Shown piece after piece: positions 1-8,703 of a stretch of DNA of 64,000 nt. Position 1 is the stretch's first letter, and every line of letters begins with the position of its first letter. Made by a program: the position numbers and the translations under genes. The stretch comes from Halomonas sp. YLGW01 (GTDB lineage: Bacteria; Pseudomonadota; Gammaproteobacteria; Pseudomonadales; Halomonadaceae), in the NCBI RefSeq assembly GCF_014840935.1, contig NZ_CP062005.1, forward strand, positions 1,364,001 through 1,428,000. Reading direction: 5' to 3'. Under the pieces are notes generated by a model, which saw only the letters and a program-made list of their open reading frames with translations, was not told the DNA's origin and ran no database searches.

Positions 1-105
1 CCGGCCAGGGCGAGGGCTGAGCCGGCGATGCCGGACAGCCGCCCGAAGGAAGGCGTTGCGATGGAGGTCGTCGAGATGAAGGGTGTCGAGGAGGAGGAGT
101 GCGCG

Positions 106-789
106 ATGGACAGCCCCCTGCCGGATAGTTGGGCGCAGCATCTGGGCGCCGAGTTCTCGGCCCCCTACATGCAGACGCTGCGTGACGCCCTGGCCAAGGA
201 CAAGGAAGAGCGGCGCATCATCTATCCGCACTCCGCGGACTGGTTTCGCGCCTTCCAGCTGACGCCGCTTGATCGCGTCAAGGTGGTGATCCTCGGCCAG
301 GACCCCTACCACGGGCCGGGCCAGGCGCACGGGTTGTGCTTTTCCGTGCAGCCCGGCGTCAAGCTGCCGCCCTCGCTGCGCAACATCTACAAGGATCTGG
401 CCACCGACGTGGGCTTCACGCCGGTCGAGCACGGCAACCTCGAGCACTGGGCGCGCCAGGGCGTGTTGCTGCTCAATGCGGTGCTGACCGTGGAGGCGGG
501 GCAGGCGGCCTCGCACCGCGGCCGTGGTTGGGAAACCTTTACCGACAAGGCGATCACCACCGTCAGTGCCCACTGCCCGCCGACCGTCTTCCTGCTGTGG
601 GGCAGCCATGCCCGTCAGAAGAAGTCGCTGATCGATACCCGGCGCCACCTGGTACTGGAGTCGCCGCATCCGTCGCCGCTCTCGGCGCACCGGGGGTTCT
701 TCGGCAACCACCATTTCTCGCGCGCCAATGCCTTCCTCAGCGAGCACGGGCGCGACGCCATCGACTGGCAGCTGCCTCACCAGCCTTAA
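106..789 (+). CDS. ung: Uracil-DNA glycosylase, family 1
   Basis: This enzyme removes uracil from DNA as the first step of base-excision repair in the cytoplasm. The family-1 water-activating motif [13 protein letters not shown] is present, together with the LLLNAVLTV segment, and the DNA-binding [11 protein letters not shown] motif lies near the C-terminus. I start it at the ATG at 106, which has a strong GGAGGAGGAG-type ribosome site just upstream and gives 227 residues, the usual family length; in-frame ATGs at 28 and 61 would add an acidic, unconserved leader. It lies directly upstream of upp, so uracil removal from DNA and uracil salvage sit side by side, but upp appears to have its own promoter. 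Confidence 0.96.
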   Translation: MDSPLPDSWAQHLGAEFSAPYMQTLRDALAKDKEERRIIYPHSADWFRAFQLTPLDRVKVVILGQDPYHGPGQAHGLCFSVQPGVKLPPSLRNIYKDLATDVGFTPVEHGNLEHWARQGVLLLNAVLTVEAGQAASHRGRGWETFTDKAITTVSAHCPPTVFLLWGSHARQKKSLIDTRRHLVLESPHPSPLSAHRGFFGNHHFSRANAFLSEHGRDAIDWQLPHQP

Positions 790-814
790 CCTCGCCGAGC
801 GATACGGGTAGAAT
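786..814 (+). promoter_or_regulatory. Probable sigma70 promoter of upp
   Basis: TTAACC (786-791), a 17-base spacer and TAGAAT (809-814) sit about 80 bases before upp. The -35 overlaps the ung stop codon. Confidence 0.5.
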
Positions 815-823
815 GGCGCGCAA

Positions 824-848
824 TTTGCGCATGGTCTCCATGCGCAAA
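824..848 (+). other. Perfect hairpin in the upp leader
   Basis: TTTGCGCATGG and CCATGCGCAAA form an 11-bp perfect stem with a 3-base loop, just after the predicted transcription start. No T-run follows, so it is not a plain terminator. It could be an mRNA-stabilising or regulatory stem in the upp leader; that role is inference. Confidence 0.5.
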
Positions 849-891
849 GTCGTCAATCGTCCCATCCCTGCGCCCGAAGAGGTCCGCCGCC

Positions 892-1521
892 ATGAGCGTT
901 CACGCCATCAATCATCCCCTGGTCAAGCACAAGCTCGGCCTGATGCGCGCCAATGACATCAGCACCAAGAGTTTTCGTGAATTGGCCGGGGAAGTGGCCA
1001 AGCTGCTGACCTACGAAGCCACCCAGGACCTGGAGCTCGAGTCCACCACCATCGAAGGCTGGAGCGACGAACCGATCCAGATCGAGCAGATCAAGGGCAA
1101 GAAGGTCACCATCGTGCCGATCCTGCGGGCGGGCCTCGGCATGCTCGACGGTGTCACCGACCTGATCCCCAGCGCCCGTATCAGCGTGGTGGGCCTTTAC
1201 CGCGACGAGGAGACTCTCGAGGCGGTGCCCTATTTCGCCAAGTTCGCCAACGACCTGGAAGAGCGCCAGGCGATCGTCATCGACCCGATGCTGGCCACCG
1301 GCGGCACCATGGTCGCGACCCTGGACATGCTGCGCGAGCGGGGCTGTCAGCAGGTGAAGGTCATCGTGCTGGTCGCGGCCCCTGAGGGCATCAAGCGGGT
1401 CCAGGAATCCTACCCGGATATCGAGATCTATACCGCGGCGGTGGACGAGCGTCTCGACGAGAATGGCTACATCGTCCCCGGCCTCGGTGATGCCGGCGAC
1501 AAGATCTTCGGGACTCGCTGA
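892..1521 (+). CDS. upp: Uracil phosphoribosyltransferase
   Basis: This enzyme converts uracil and PRPP to UMP in the pyrimidine salvage pathway. At 209 residues it has the normal length. The PRPP-binding loop [12 protein letters not shown] and the uracil-binding region near the C-terminus ([17 protein letters not shown]) are intact, and the N-terminal [13 protein letters not shown] block is typical. It is followed by a hairpin terminator and then a uracil permease gene, giving an uptake and salvage pair. Confidence 0.97.
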   Translation: MSVHAINHPLVKHKLGLMRANDISTKSFRELAGEVAKLLTYEATQDLELESTTIEGWSDEPIQIEQIKGKKVTIVPILRAGLGMLDGVTDLIPSARISVVGLYRDEETLEAVPYFAKFANDLEERQAIVIDPMLATGGTMVATLDMLRERGCQQVKVIVLVAAPEGIKRVQESYPDIEIYTAAVDERLDENGYIVPGLGDAGDKIFGTR

Positions 1522-1542
1522 GTCCTGAGCTGATTGGCCTCG

Positions 1543-1575
1543 ACGCCCCTGACGTGATCACGCAGGGGCGTTTTA
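1543..1575 (+). terminator. Intrinsic terminator after upp
   Basis: ACGCCCCTG (1543-1551) pairs with CAGGGGCGT (1563-1571), followed by a short T-run. The permease 40 bases downstream may be reached by read-through or have its own start. Confidence 0.7.
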
Positions 1576-1611
1576 CTGTCATTCCCTTCCTTTCACTGCG
1601 GAGATCCTGAC

Positions 1612-2853
1612 ATGACCGATACGGTGGCCGGCGCCCAGCCGACACAATCCCTGCCCCGCACCCTGCTGACCGGGGTGCAGATGCTGTTCGTGGCCTTCGG
1701 CGCCCTGGTGCTGGTGCCGCTGCTGACCGGGCTCGACCCGAACGTGGCGTTGTTTACCGCCGGGGTGGGCACCCTGGTCTTTCACGGCGTCACCCGCCAG
1801 AGCGTGCCGGTGTTCCTGGCCTCGTCCTTTGCCTTCATCGCGCCCATCCAGGGCTCGATCCAGAGTTTCGGGATTCCCGCGACCATGGGTGGCCTCATGG
1901 CGGCCGGCCTGGTCTATGTGGTGATCTCCCAGATCGTGCGGCTCAAGGGCACCGCCTGGCTGCACCGCCTGCTGCCCGCCGTGGTGGTCGGGCCGGTGAT
2001 CATGGTCATCGGTCTAGCCCTGGCCCCGGTGGCGGTTGACATGGCCACCGGCGAAACCAGTGACGCCATCGGCTACGGCCAGGCACTGGTGCTGTCGATG
2101 TCGAGCCTCTTGGTCACCCTGGTGCTGGCGGTCTTCGGGCGTGGCCTGGTCCGCCTGGTGCCGATCATGGGCGGCATCGTCACCGGCTACACCCTGGCGC
2201 TGCTGATGGGCGTGGTGGACTTCACGCCGGTGGAGAGTGCCGCCTGGCTGGCGCTGCCTTCCTTCACGGCGCCGACCTTTCACTGGGCCGCCATCCTGTT
2301 CATGATTCCAGTGGCCATTGCCCCGGCGGTCGAGCATATCGGCGACATGGTGGCCATCGGCTCGGTGACCAAGAAGAACTACCTCGAGAAGCCCGGCCTG
2401 CACCGCACCCTGCTGGGCGATGGCCTGGCCACCAGCGTGGCCTCGCTGTTCGGCGGCCCGCCCAATACCACCTATTCCGAGGTCACTGGCGCCGTGACCC
2501 TGACTCGGGCCTTCGATCCGCGCATCATGATGATCGCCGCCGTGACCGCCATCGTGCTGGCCTTCGTCGGCAAGCTCGGTTCGCTGCTGCAGACCATTCC
2601 GGGGCCGGTGATGGGTGGCATCATGACGCTGCTGTTCGGCTCGATCGCCGTGGTGGGCATGAACACCCTGGTGCGTGCCGGTCATTCCCTGACCGCGCCG
2701 CGCAACCTGGTGGTGGTGTCGCTGATCCTGGTCTTCGGCATCGGCGGCATGCAGGTCGGCGGCGGCCAGTTCACCCTTCAGGGGGTCAGCCTGGCGGCGC
2801 TGGTGGGCATCGTGCTCAATGCCGTCTTGCCGCCGGCCAAGGAAGGCGAATGA
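1612..2853 (+). CDS. uraA: Uracil permease, NCS2 family
   Basis: This is an inner-membrane nucleobase:cation symporter of the NCS2 family, 413 residues with about 12-14 hydrophobic segments. The family signature region is visible as the VEHIGDMVAIG segment followed by LLGDGLATSVASLFGGPPNTTYSEVTGAV, which carries the QH/EH-type and NTTY motifs. Its position behind upp supports uracil as the substrate rather than xanthine. It converges on the XRE regulator gene with only 21 bases between them and no clear terminator. Confidence 0.92.
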   Translation: MTDTVAGAQPTQSLPRTLLTGVQMLFVAFGALVLVPLLTGLDPNVALFTAGVGTLVFHGVTRQSVPVFLASSFAFIAPIQGSIQSFGIPATMGGLMAAGLVYVVISQIVRLKGTAWLHRLLPAVVVGPVIMVIGLALAPVAVDMATGETSDAIGYGQALVLSMSSLLVTLVLAVFGRGLVRLVPIMGGIVTGYTLALLMGVVDFTPVESAAWLALPSFTAPTFHWAAILFMIPVAIAPAVEHIGDMVAIGSVTKKNYLEKPGLHRTLLGDGLATSVASLFGGPPNTTYSEVTGAVTLTRAFDPRIMMIAAVTAIVLAFVGKLGSLLQTIPGPVMGGIMTLLFGSIAVVGMNTLVRAGHSLTAPRNLVVVSLILVFGIGGMQVGGGQFTLQGVSLAALVGIVLNAVLPPAKEGE

Positions 2854-2874
2854 GCCAAGCGATCTAGGCCAGGC

Positions 2875-3456
2875 TCAGGAGTGGTGCTGATCGTCCCCGC
2901 CGTCGGAGAAGGACGGCGGGGTATTGGCACTGACGATCACGCACTCGCCGTCGCCGGCATTGCGAAAGCGGTGGGGCAGGCGTGAATCGAAATAGTAGGC
3001 ATCGCCTGCCTGGAGCAGTCGCGTTTCGTCGGCGACCTGAAGCTCGATGGTGCCGGCTATCACCACCCCGCCTTCTTCCCCCTCGTGCTCCAGCATTTCC
3101 TGCCCGGTATCCGCGCCGGGAGGATAGTGTTCATGGATGATCGACATGCTGCGGTTGGGGCGCCTGGCGCCCACCAGTTTCCATGACAGGGTGCCATCCC
3201 CGATCTCGGTGAGCTCGTCCGAGCGATAGAAGACCTGTTCCTGCGACTCATTTTCGCCGGCGAAGAACTCGCTGATCGAGACCGGCATGGCATCGAGGAT
3301 CTTCTTCAATGAGCTGACCGAGGGGCTGACGCTGTTCTGCTCGATCAATGAAATCGTGCTGTTGGTGACTCCGGCCCGTTTGGCCAGTTCTCGTTGAGAC
3401 AGCTCGCGCGAAAGGCGCAACTGCCTGAGCCGGTTACCGACATCGAATCCACTCAT
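2875..3456 (-). CDS. XRE-family regulator with cupin domain, PuuR-like
   Basis: This is a 193-residue cytoplasmic DNA-binding regulator. Residues 8-62 form an XRE helix-turn-helix (RQLRLSRELSQRELAKRAGV...STISLIEQ), and residues about 110-180 form a cupin ligand-binding barrel (EHEGEEGGVVIAGTIEL, GDAYYFDSRLPHRFRN). From memory, order and wording resemble PuuR, the putrescine-utilisation repressor of E. coli, including SISEFF and ANTPPSF near the ends. No polyamine gene is adjacent, so its target is not shown here. The start ATG at 3456 follows AAGGG. Confidence 0.88.
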   Translation of the reverse strand: MSGFDVGNRLRQLRLSRELSQRELAKRAGVTNSTISLIEQNSVSPSVSSLKKILDAMPVSISEFFAGENESQEQVFYRSDELTEIGDGTLSWKLVGARRPNRSMSIIHEHYPPGADTGQEMLEHEGEEGGVVIAGTIELQVADETRLLQAGDAYYFDSRLPHRFRNAGDGECVIVSANTPPSFSDGGDDQHHS

Positions 3457-3614
3457 TGACTGCCCTTGTTGAACATCTTTGACAGCATGATACCGACTCG
3501 GACCCGGGAACTTAAGTGCCTGGCGGTATTAGGGGTGAGCCCCTGGTGCTTCAACGCGTTCTCGGGGTTTGTCGCGGGGAGGAATGCGGTAGGCTGTGAT
3601 CAAGGATACCCGTT

Positions 3615-3644
3615 TGTGGCAAGGGAAAGTGTGGCAAGGGAAAG
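3615..3644. repeat. 15-bp tandem duplication upstream of mobA
   Basis: TGTGGCAAGGGAAAG occurs twice back to back, followed by a decayed third copy that supplies the GGGAG before mobA. Confidence 0.9.
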
Positions 3645-3671
3645 TGCGCAAAGGGAGTACGCGAGGTGACG

Positions 3672-4268
3672 ATGACGCATGACGAGGTAACGGGCCTGAT
3701 CCTGGCCGGTGGGCAGGGCCGGCGCATGGGCGGGCGTGACAAGGGGCTCGAGCCCTTCGGCGCGGCCCGCCTGGTCGAGCATGCCAGGCGCTGTCTCGAG
3801 GGCCGGGTGGCCGAGGTGTTGATCAATGCCAATCGCCACCTGGAGGAGTATCGGGCGCTGGGCGATCGGGTGATATGTGATCGAGAAGGCGGTTATCAGG
3901 GGCCCCTGATGGGGATCTGGAGCGGCCTGGAGGCTTCAACGACGCCCTGGGTGCTGGTGGTGCCCTGCGACAGCCCGGCGCTGCCCGATGATCTGGTCGA
4001 GCGGTTGATGGCCGGCATCGGCGGGGCCGATATTGCCGTCGCCCATGACGGCGAGCGAGAGCATCCCGTGGTGGCCCTGATCCGCCGAGAACTCGCGCCG
4101 GATCTGGCCGTCGCCCTCCAGGAAGGCGAGCGCAAGATCGACCGCTGGTATGCGCGCCATGCCTGTAGGCGGGTCGACTTCAGCGACTGCCCCGCGGCCT
4201 TCGCCAACCTCAATACCGACGACGACAAGGCCCGGCTGGCGCAGCAATGGCCGGCCGGCAACGCCTGA
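3672..4268 (+). CDS. mobA: Molybdenum cofactor guanylyltransferase MobA
   Basis: This enzyme attaches GMP to molybdenum cofactor to make the bis-MGD form. The nucleotide-binding signature LILAGGQGRRMGGRDKGLEPF opens the protein, and the metal-binding VVPCDSPALPDD motif follows near residue 98. A GTG six bases upstream (3666) is an alternative start; I prefer the ATG at 3672. It is the first gene of the cofactor operon, with mobB 10 bases downstream. Confidence 0.94.
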   Translation: MTHDEVTGLILAGGQGRRMGGRDKGLEPFGAARLVEHARRCLEGRVAEVLINANRHLEEYRALGDRVICDREGGYQGPLMGIWSGLEASTTPWVLVVPCDSPALPDDLVERLMAGIGGADIAVAHDGEREHPVVALIRRELAPDLAVALQEGERKIDRWYARHACRRVDFSDCPAAFANLNTDDDKARLAQQWPAGNA

Positions 4269-4278
4269 GGAGCTAAAC

Positions 4279-4926
4279 GTGCCGCAGGACAAGAGGCCGC
4301 AAGACGGACCGCAAGACCGCATTGTGTCGGACCAGCACCGACTGTCGCTTACCGATGAGTCCCTGCCGCTGCTCTGCCTCGCGGCCTGGAGCGGCACGGG
4401 CAAGACCACCCTGCTGGAGGCCTTGCTGCCCCGGCTGGCCGAGCGGGGCATCCGGGCGGCGGTCATCAAGCATGCGCACCATCGGTTCGATGTCGATCAG
4501 CCGGGCAAGGATAGCTATCGCCTGCGAGAAGCCGGCGCCGCCCCCATGCTGATCGCCTCCCGCTCGCGCACCGTGCTGATGATGAATACCCCGGAGCAGG
4601 ACGAGCCGGACCTGGCTGCCCTGATCGAGCAGGTGAGGCCCCTCGAGCCGGACCTGGTGCTGGTCGAGGGCTTCAAGGCCTGGCCGCTGCCCAAGCTCGA
4701 ACTGCATCGGCCTGACCTCGGCAAGCCCCTGCGCGCCTTCGAGGACCCCTGGATCATCGCCGTGGCCAGCAGTGCAGCACTGGAACTGCCGCAAGGGGTC
4801 GAGGCGCTGTCGCTGGATGATCTGGAGGCGCTCACCGACTGGGTGGCGACCTGGCCCGAGCGCTGGCTCCAGCAGCGGGAGAGAGGGGCGCGGCCGATGC
4901 CGGCGGGGCCGGAGGTGTCGACGTGA
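4279..4926 (+). CDS. mobB: Molybdopterin-guanine dinucleotide biosynthesis protein MobB
   Basis: MobB is a small GTP-binding P-loop protein that works with MobA. The Walker A WSGTGKTTLLEALLP is near residue 36, and IKHAHHRFDVDQPGKDSYRLREAGA is the family hallmark, followed by LVLVEGFK. I start it at GTG 4279, six bases after GAGGAG. An upstream in-frame extension reads through mobA and is not credible. Its TGA overlaps the GTG start of moeA, so translation is probably coupled. Confidence 0.92.
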   Translation: MPQDKRPQDGPQDRIVSDQHRLSLTDESLPLLCLAAWSGTGKTTLLEALLPRLAERGIRAAVIKHAHHRFDVDQPGKDSYRLREAGAAPMLIASRSRTVLMMNTPEQDEPDLAALIEQVRPLEPDLVLVEGFKAWPLPKLELHRPDLGKPLRAFEDPWIIAVASSAALELPQGVEALSLDDLEALTDWVATWPERWLQQRERGARPMPAGPEVST

Positions 4927-6227
4927 GCCTGTCCTGCTTTGATCTCGGGGAGCGCATGCTGTCGGTGGACGAGGCCCTGGCGGCGATTCTCGGCTTTGCT
5001 CCGACCCAAGCCCCGGCGCCGGCCATGCCCGAGCGGCTGCCTCTGGCGGCCGCCCTCGGGCGGGTGCTGGCCGAGGACATCGCCTCGCCGATCGATGTGC
5101 CCCAGAACACCAATGCCGCCATGGACGGCATCGCCCTGGCCTGGCCCGCGAGTGGAAAAGACGCCTTACCCGAGGCCTGGCCACTGGTCGGCGACGCCCT
5201 GGCCGGCCACGGCTATCGCGGCGAGGTGCCCGCGCGCACGGCGGTGCGCATCACCACCGGCGCGCCGCTGCCGCTAGGCACCGACACCGTGATCATGAGC
5301 GAGCAGCTCGAGGAAGGGGCGCCCGATGCCCCGGGCGCGCAAGACGCGCGAGAAAGGGTAAGGGTGACGCGCCCCGAGACGGTGAAGTTAGGCCAGCATG
5401 TGCGAAAGGCCGGGGAGGACGTGCCCCGTGGTGCGGTGGCCCTGACGTCCGGCACCCGGCTGGCCGCCGAGCACCTCGGCCTGCTGGCCTCGCTCGGTGT
5501 CGATCGCGTGTCGGTGTCGCGCCGGCTGCGGGTGGCGATCTTCTCCACCGGCGACGAGGTCACGGCGCCGGGCCGGCCGCTGCCCGCGGACGGCATCTTC
5601 GATGCCAATCGCTTCTCGCTGCATGGGTTGCTCGGGGCGCTCGGGGTCGAGGTCACCGATCTGGGGATTCTCGCCGATTCGTCTGAGGCCATGGTCGCGG
5701 CGCTGCGCGAGGCGGCCGTGAGTGCAGACATGGTCATCACCAGTGGCGGCGTCTCGGTGGGGCAGGCCGACTGGATCAAGCCGGCCCTTGCCGAGACCGG
5801 TGAGCTGGGCTTCTGGCGCATCGCCATGCGCCCCGGCCGCCCCCTGGCCTTCGGGCGTCTGGGCCACGAGCGGGTGCCCTTCTTCGGCCTGCCCGGCAAT
5901 CCGGTGGCGGTCATGGTGACGTTTCTGCAGTTCGTCCAGCCGCTGATTCGCCGCCTGCAGGGCGAGGAGGGCTGGCAGCCGACGCGAATCACCGCGCGCG
6001 CCGAGGAGCCGCTCAAGAGTCGCGCCGGGCGCGTGGACTTTCTGCGTGGTGTCTATCACGCTGATGAAGAGGGCCAGCTGTGGGTGCGCAGCACCGGGCG
6101 CCAGGGGTCGGGCATCCTGTCGTCGATGGTGGCCGCCAACTGCCTGATCGAGATCGCCGCGCCCAGCGCCGGTATCGCGACCGGCGAGACGGTGACGCTG
6201 CAGCCCCTCATGCATCGATGCGGATAG
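4923..6227 (+). CDS. moeA: Molybdopterin molybdenumtransferase MoeA
   Basis: MoeA inserts molybdate into adenylated molybdopterin. The protein is 434 residues. It has the N-terminal NTNAAMDGIAL motif, FSTGDEV in the middle, the TSGGVSVGQADWIK motif and FFGLPGNPVAVMVTF, all expected for the MogA-like fold. The start is a GTG overlapping the mobB stop codon. No moaB or mog adenylyltransferase gene is visible in the window, so that step must be encoded elsewhere. Confidence 0.95.
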   Translation: MSLSCFDLGERMLSVDEALAAILGFAPTQAPAPAMPERLPLAAALGRVLAEDIASPIDVPQNTNAAMDGIALAWPASGKDALPEAWPLVGDALAGHGYRGEVPARTAVRITTGAPLPLGTDTVIMSEQLEEGAPDAPGAQDARERVRVTRPETVKLGQHVRKAGEDVPRGAVALTSGTRLAAEHLGLLASLGVDRVSVSRRLRVAIFSTGDEVTAPGRPLPADGIFDANRFSLHGLLGALGVEVTDLGILADSSEAMVAALREAAVSADMVITSGGVSVGQADWIKPALAETGELGFWRIAMRPGRPLAFGRLGHERVPFFGLPGNPVAVMVTFLQFVQPLIRRLQGEEGWQPTRITARAEEPLKSRAGRVDFLRGVYHADEEGQLWVRSTGRQGSGILSSMVAANCLIEIAAPSAGIATGETVTLQPLMHRCG

Positions 6228-6231
6228 TACG

Positions 6232-6275
6232 GTAGTGTGTTCTGTCAGCTTTAGTAGTGTGTCTTGTCCGATTTA
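6232..6275. repeat. 22-bp imperfect tandem repeat before moaCD
   Basis: Two adjacent 22-base copies (6232-6253 and 6254-6275) match at 18 of 22 positions and begin GTAGTGTGT. They fill most of the 71-base gap between moeA and moaCD. They could be a duplicated operator or just a slippage product. Confidence 0.75.
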
Positions 6276-6298
6276 TCGTAAGGAGCGGGTAACCCAGT

Positions 6299-7096
6299 AT
6301 GAGCCTGACCCATCTTAATGCCCGCGGCGAGGCCCACATGGTGGATGTGGCCGACAAGGACGAGAGCCGGCGGGAGGCCGTTGCCAGTGGCCGGATTCGC
6401 ATGCATCCCGAGACCCTCGCGCTGCTGGCCGATGGCGACCTGCCCAAGGGCGATGTGCTCGCCACGGCCCGCATCGCCGGCATTCAGGCCGCCAAGCGTA
6501 CCCATGAGCTGATTCCGCTCTGCCATGCCTTGCCGCTGTCCAAAGTGGCCATCGACTTTCGCCTGGACGAGTCCAGCTCTAGCGTTGAGGTCAGCGCCAC
6601 CTGTCGCCTCAATGGCCGCACCGGCGTGGAGATGGAAGCGTTGACGGCCGTCTCGGTGGCCTGCCTGACCCTCTACGACATGTGCAAGGCCGTCGACAAG
6701 GACATGGAAATCGGCGAGATCCGCCTGGAAAGCAAGACCGGCGGCAAGTCCGGTGACTACCGGCGCCAGGCGATGTCCTCGCCCATCGTGACCGGCGCCT
6801 CACGCCACGCCGATCCGGGCCTGGCGCTGGATTCCTCGGCGCCCTGCATCCATATCAAGTGCCTCGCCGAGCTGCGCGAACGCCTCGGCGTCAGTGATGT
6901 CGATCTGCCCTTCGATGCCCTTAAGAGCGCCGACATCGCCGGGCTCAAGGCGGCGTTGGTGGCGCAGGACGCGCGCTTCGCCGGTCTCAATGAAGGGCGG
7001 GTGCTCTGTGCGGTCAATCAGGTGATGGGCGGCGAACAGACCCCGCTGACCGACGGCGACGAGGTGGCCTTCTTTCCGCCGGTCACAGGAGGGTGA
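6299..7096 (+). CDS. moaCD: Fused MoaC-MoaD: cyclic pyranopterin phosphate synthase plus molybdopterin synthase small subunit
   Basis: One 265-residue reading frame holds two cofactor enzymes. Residues 1-153 are MoaC, which makes cyclic pyranopterin monophosphate; they include [12 protein letters not shown] (71-82), [23 protein letters not shown] (112-134) and TGGKSGDY. Residues 183-265 are MoaD, the sulfur-carrier subunit of molybdopterin synthase, ending [14 protein letters not shown] with the required terminal Gly-Gly. Residues 154-182 look like a flexible linker. An internal ATG at 6773 could give a free MoaD-like product. AAGGAG lies about 13 bases before the ATG, which is rather far. 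Confidence 0.9.
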   Translation: MSLTHLNARGEAHMVDVADKDESRREAVASGRIRMHPETLALLADGDLPKGDVLATARIAGIQAAKRTHELIPLCHALPLSKVAIDFRLDESSSSVEVSATCRLNGRTGVEMEALTAVSVACLTLYDMCKAVDKDMEIGEIRLESKTGGKSGDYRRQAMSSPIVTGASRHADPGLALDSSAPCIHIKCLAELRERLGVSDVDLPFDALKSADIAGLKAALVAQDARFAGLNEGRVLCAVNQVMGGEQTPLTDGDEVAFFPPVTGG

Positions 7097-7098
7097 CG

Positions 7099-7560
7099 AT
7101 GATTCGTGTGCAGCAGGACGCCTTCGATGCCGGTGCCGAGCAGCGGGAGTTGCTCAAGGGGCGCAGCGATATCGGTGCCGTGGTCAGCTTCACCGGTCTG
7201 GTGCGCGATTTCAATGAACGGCCCGATGTCAGCGCCCTGTCCCTCGAGCATTATCCCGGCATGACCGAGAAGGCCCTGGAAGCGATCGTCGAGGATGCCC
7301 ATGGCCGCTGGCCCCTGCAGGGGGTGCGCCTGATTCACCGGGTAGGACAGCTGGCGCCGGGCGATCCCATCGTGCTGGTGGTGGTCGCCAGTGCCCATCG
7401 TCGGGCGGCCTTCGAGGCCTGCGATTTCATCATGGATTATCTCAAGACCCGCGCCCCCTTCTGGAAGAAGGAACATACGTCCAGCGGCAACTATTGGGTC
7501 GCCGAGCGCGAGAGCGACCATCAGGATGCCGCGCGCTGGGAGGAAGCATGCAAGAATTGA
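7099..7560 (+). CDS. moaE: Molybdopterin synthase catalytic subunit MoaE
   Basis: MoaE pairs with thiocarboxylated MoaD to put the dithiolene sulfurs into molybdopterin. The [35 protein letters not shown] and [28 protein letters not shown] blocks are all typical, and the last contains the catalytic lysines. I start at ATG 7099, preceded by AGGAGGG; a GTG at 7093 overlaps the moaCD stop codon and is an alternative. The 3' end overlaps moaA by 13 bases. Confidence 0.95.
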   Translation: MIRVQQDAFDAGAEQRELLKGRSDIGAVVSFTGLVRDFNERPDVSALSLEHYPGMTEKALEAIVEDAHGRWPLQGVRLIHRVGQLAPGDPIVLVVVASAHRRAAFEACDFIMDYLKTRAPFWKKEHTSSGNYWVAERESDHQDAARWEEACKN

Positions 7561-8537
7561 TCGATGACTTCGGTCGCCGGGTCAGCTACGTGCGAATATC
7601 TGTCACGGATCGCTGTGATTTTCGCTGCGTCTATTGCATGAGCGAGGAAATGACCTTCCTGCCGCGGGCGCAGGTACTGACCCTCGAAGAGCTGGAAATG
7701 GTCGCCCGTGCCTTCGTCGAACTGGGCGTCGAGAAGATTCGCCTGACCGGCGGCGAACCCTTGGTGAGGCGTGGCATCGAGCAGCTGGTCGGCAACATCG
7801 GGGCGCTGCCGGGGCTGAAGGACTTTGCCATGACCACCAATGGTGCCAGTCTCGTCAAGCATGCCCAGGTGCTGCGGGAGGGCGGTCTCGAACGACTCAA
7901 TATCAGCCTCGATTCACTGAACCCCGAGCGGTTTCGCCAGCTCACCCGAACCGGCGACCTCGATAAGGTGGTGGCCGGCCTTCGCGCGGCAAGGGCGGCC
8001 GGTTTTTCCCGTATCAAACTCAATGCCGTCATCCTCAAGGGGCGCAACGACGACGAGGTGCTCGATCTGGTCGAGTTCGCCCGCGACGAGGGCCTCGATA
8101 TCAGCTTTATCGAGGAAATGCCGCTGGGGGACGTCTCCGATCATTCCCGGGCGGAAACCTTCTGCTCGAGTGATGAGGTGAAGGCGCTGATCGAGGCGCG
8201 CTATCCTCTCACCGCCTCGGACGAGTCCACCGCCGGGCCATCGCGCTATTTCCGCATGGCAGACAGCGAGACCCGCATTGGTTTTATCTCCCCGCATAGC
8301 CATAACTTCTGTTCCTCCTGCAATCGTGTCAGGGTCACGGTAGAAGGGCGCCTGCTGCTGTGTCTGGGCAATGAGCATTCCGTCGATCTGCGTGAGGTGC
8401 TAAGACGCTATCCCGGTGACATGGAGGCGCTGAAGGCCAGGATTATCGAGGCCATGCCGCTTAAACCCGAGCGTCATCATTTCACGACCGATGGCGATGT
8501 TCAGGTCGTTCGCTTCATGAACATGACCGGTGGCTGA
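7548..8537 (+). CDS. moaA: GTP 3',8-cyclase MoaA (radical SAM)
   Basis: MoaA carries out the first step of molybdenum cofactor synthesis, rearranging GTP with MoaC. The radical-SAM cluster motif CDFRCVYCM is near residue 22, the SAM-binding LTGGEPLVR follows, and the C-terminal second cluster is seen in [19 protein letters not shown]. The protein ends in MTGG, keeping the C-terminal Gly-Gly that activates the enzyme. I start at ATG 7548 after GAGGAAG, giving 329 residues. It is the last gene of the operon, closed by a strong terminator. Confidence 0.96.
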   Translation: MQELIDDFGRRVSYVRISVTDRCDFRCVYCMSEEMTFLPRAQVLTLEELEMVARAFVELGVEKIRLTGGEPLVRRGIEQLVGNIGALPGLKDFAMTTNGASLVKHAQVLREGGLERLNISLDSLNPERFRQLTRTGDLDKVVAGLRAARAAGFSRIKLNAVILKGRNDDEVLDLVEFARDEGLDISFIEEMPLGDVSDHSRAETFCSSDEVKALIEARYPLTASDESTAGPSRYFRMADSETRIGFISPHSHNFCSSCNRVRVTVEGRLLLCLGNEHSVDLREVLRRYPGDMEALKARIIEAMPLKPERHHFTTDGDVQVVRFMNMTGG

Positions 8538-8574
8538 ACGCTTTCCGGCGACTTATCGGTGAGGTTATCTCGAG

Positions 8575-8601
8575 AAACCGGCCCCGTGGGCCGGTTTTTT
8601 T
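8575..8601 (+). terminator. Intrinsic terminator of the molybdenum cofactor operon
   Basis: AAACCGGCC (8575-8583) pairs with GGCCGGTTT (8589-8597), and the right arm runs into a seven-T tract. Confidence 0.9.
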
Positions 8602-8624
8602 GTGAGTTAATGTGTGTCTATTTC

Positions 8625-8652
8625 TTGCCAAGTAATGGCTTGTGCATATACT
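8625..8652 (+). promoter_or_regulatory. Probable sigma70 promoter of the H-NS-like gene
   Basis: TTGCCA (8625-8630), a 16-base spacer and TATACT (8647-8652) lie in a locally AT-rich stretch about 50 bases before the start codon. Confidence 0.65.
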
Positions 8653-8703
8653 TTTCACTCCAGTAGTTGGCGGTTTTTTAGCACTCAACAAGTGGAGAAG
8701 CCG

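Noticed and set aside
1-105. Possible tail of an upstream gene (a TGA at 18-20) and earlier ung starts at 28 and 61
   Set aside because: Too little sequence to recognise an upstream product; the ATG at 106 has the best ribosome site and gives the normal ung length.
336-956. Long open frame overlapping ung
   Set aside because: Shadow of ung in another frame; Arg/Ala-rich with no family features.
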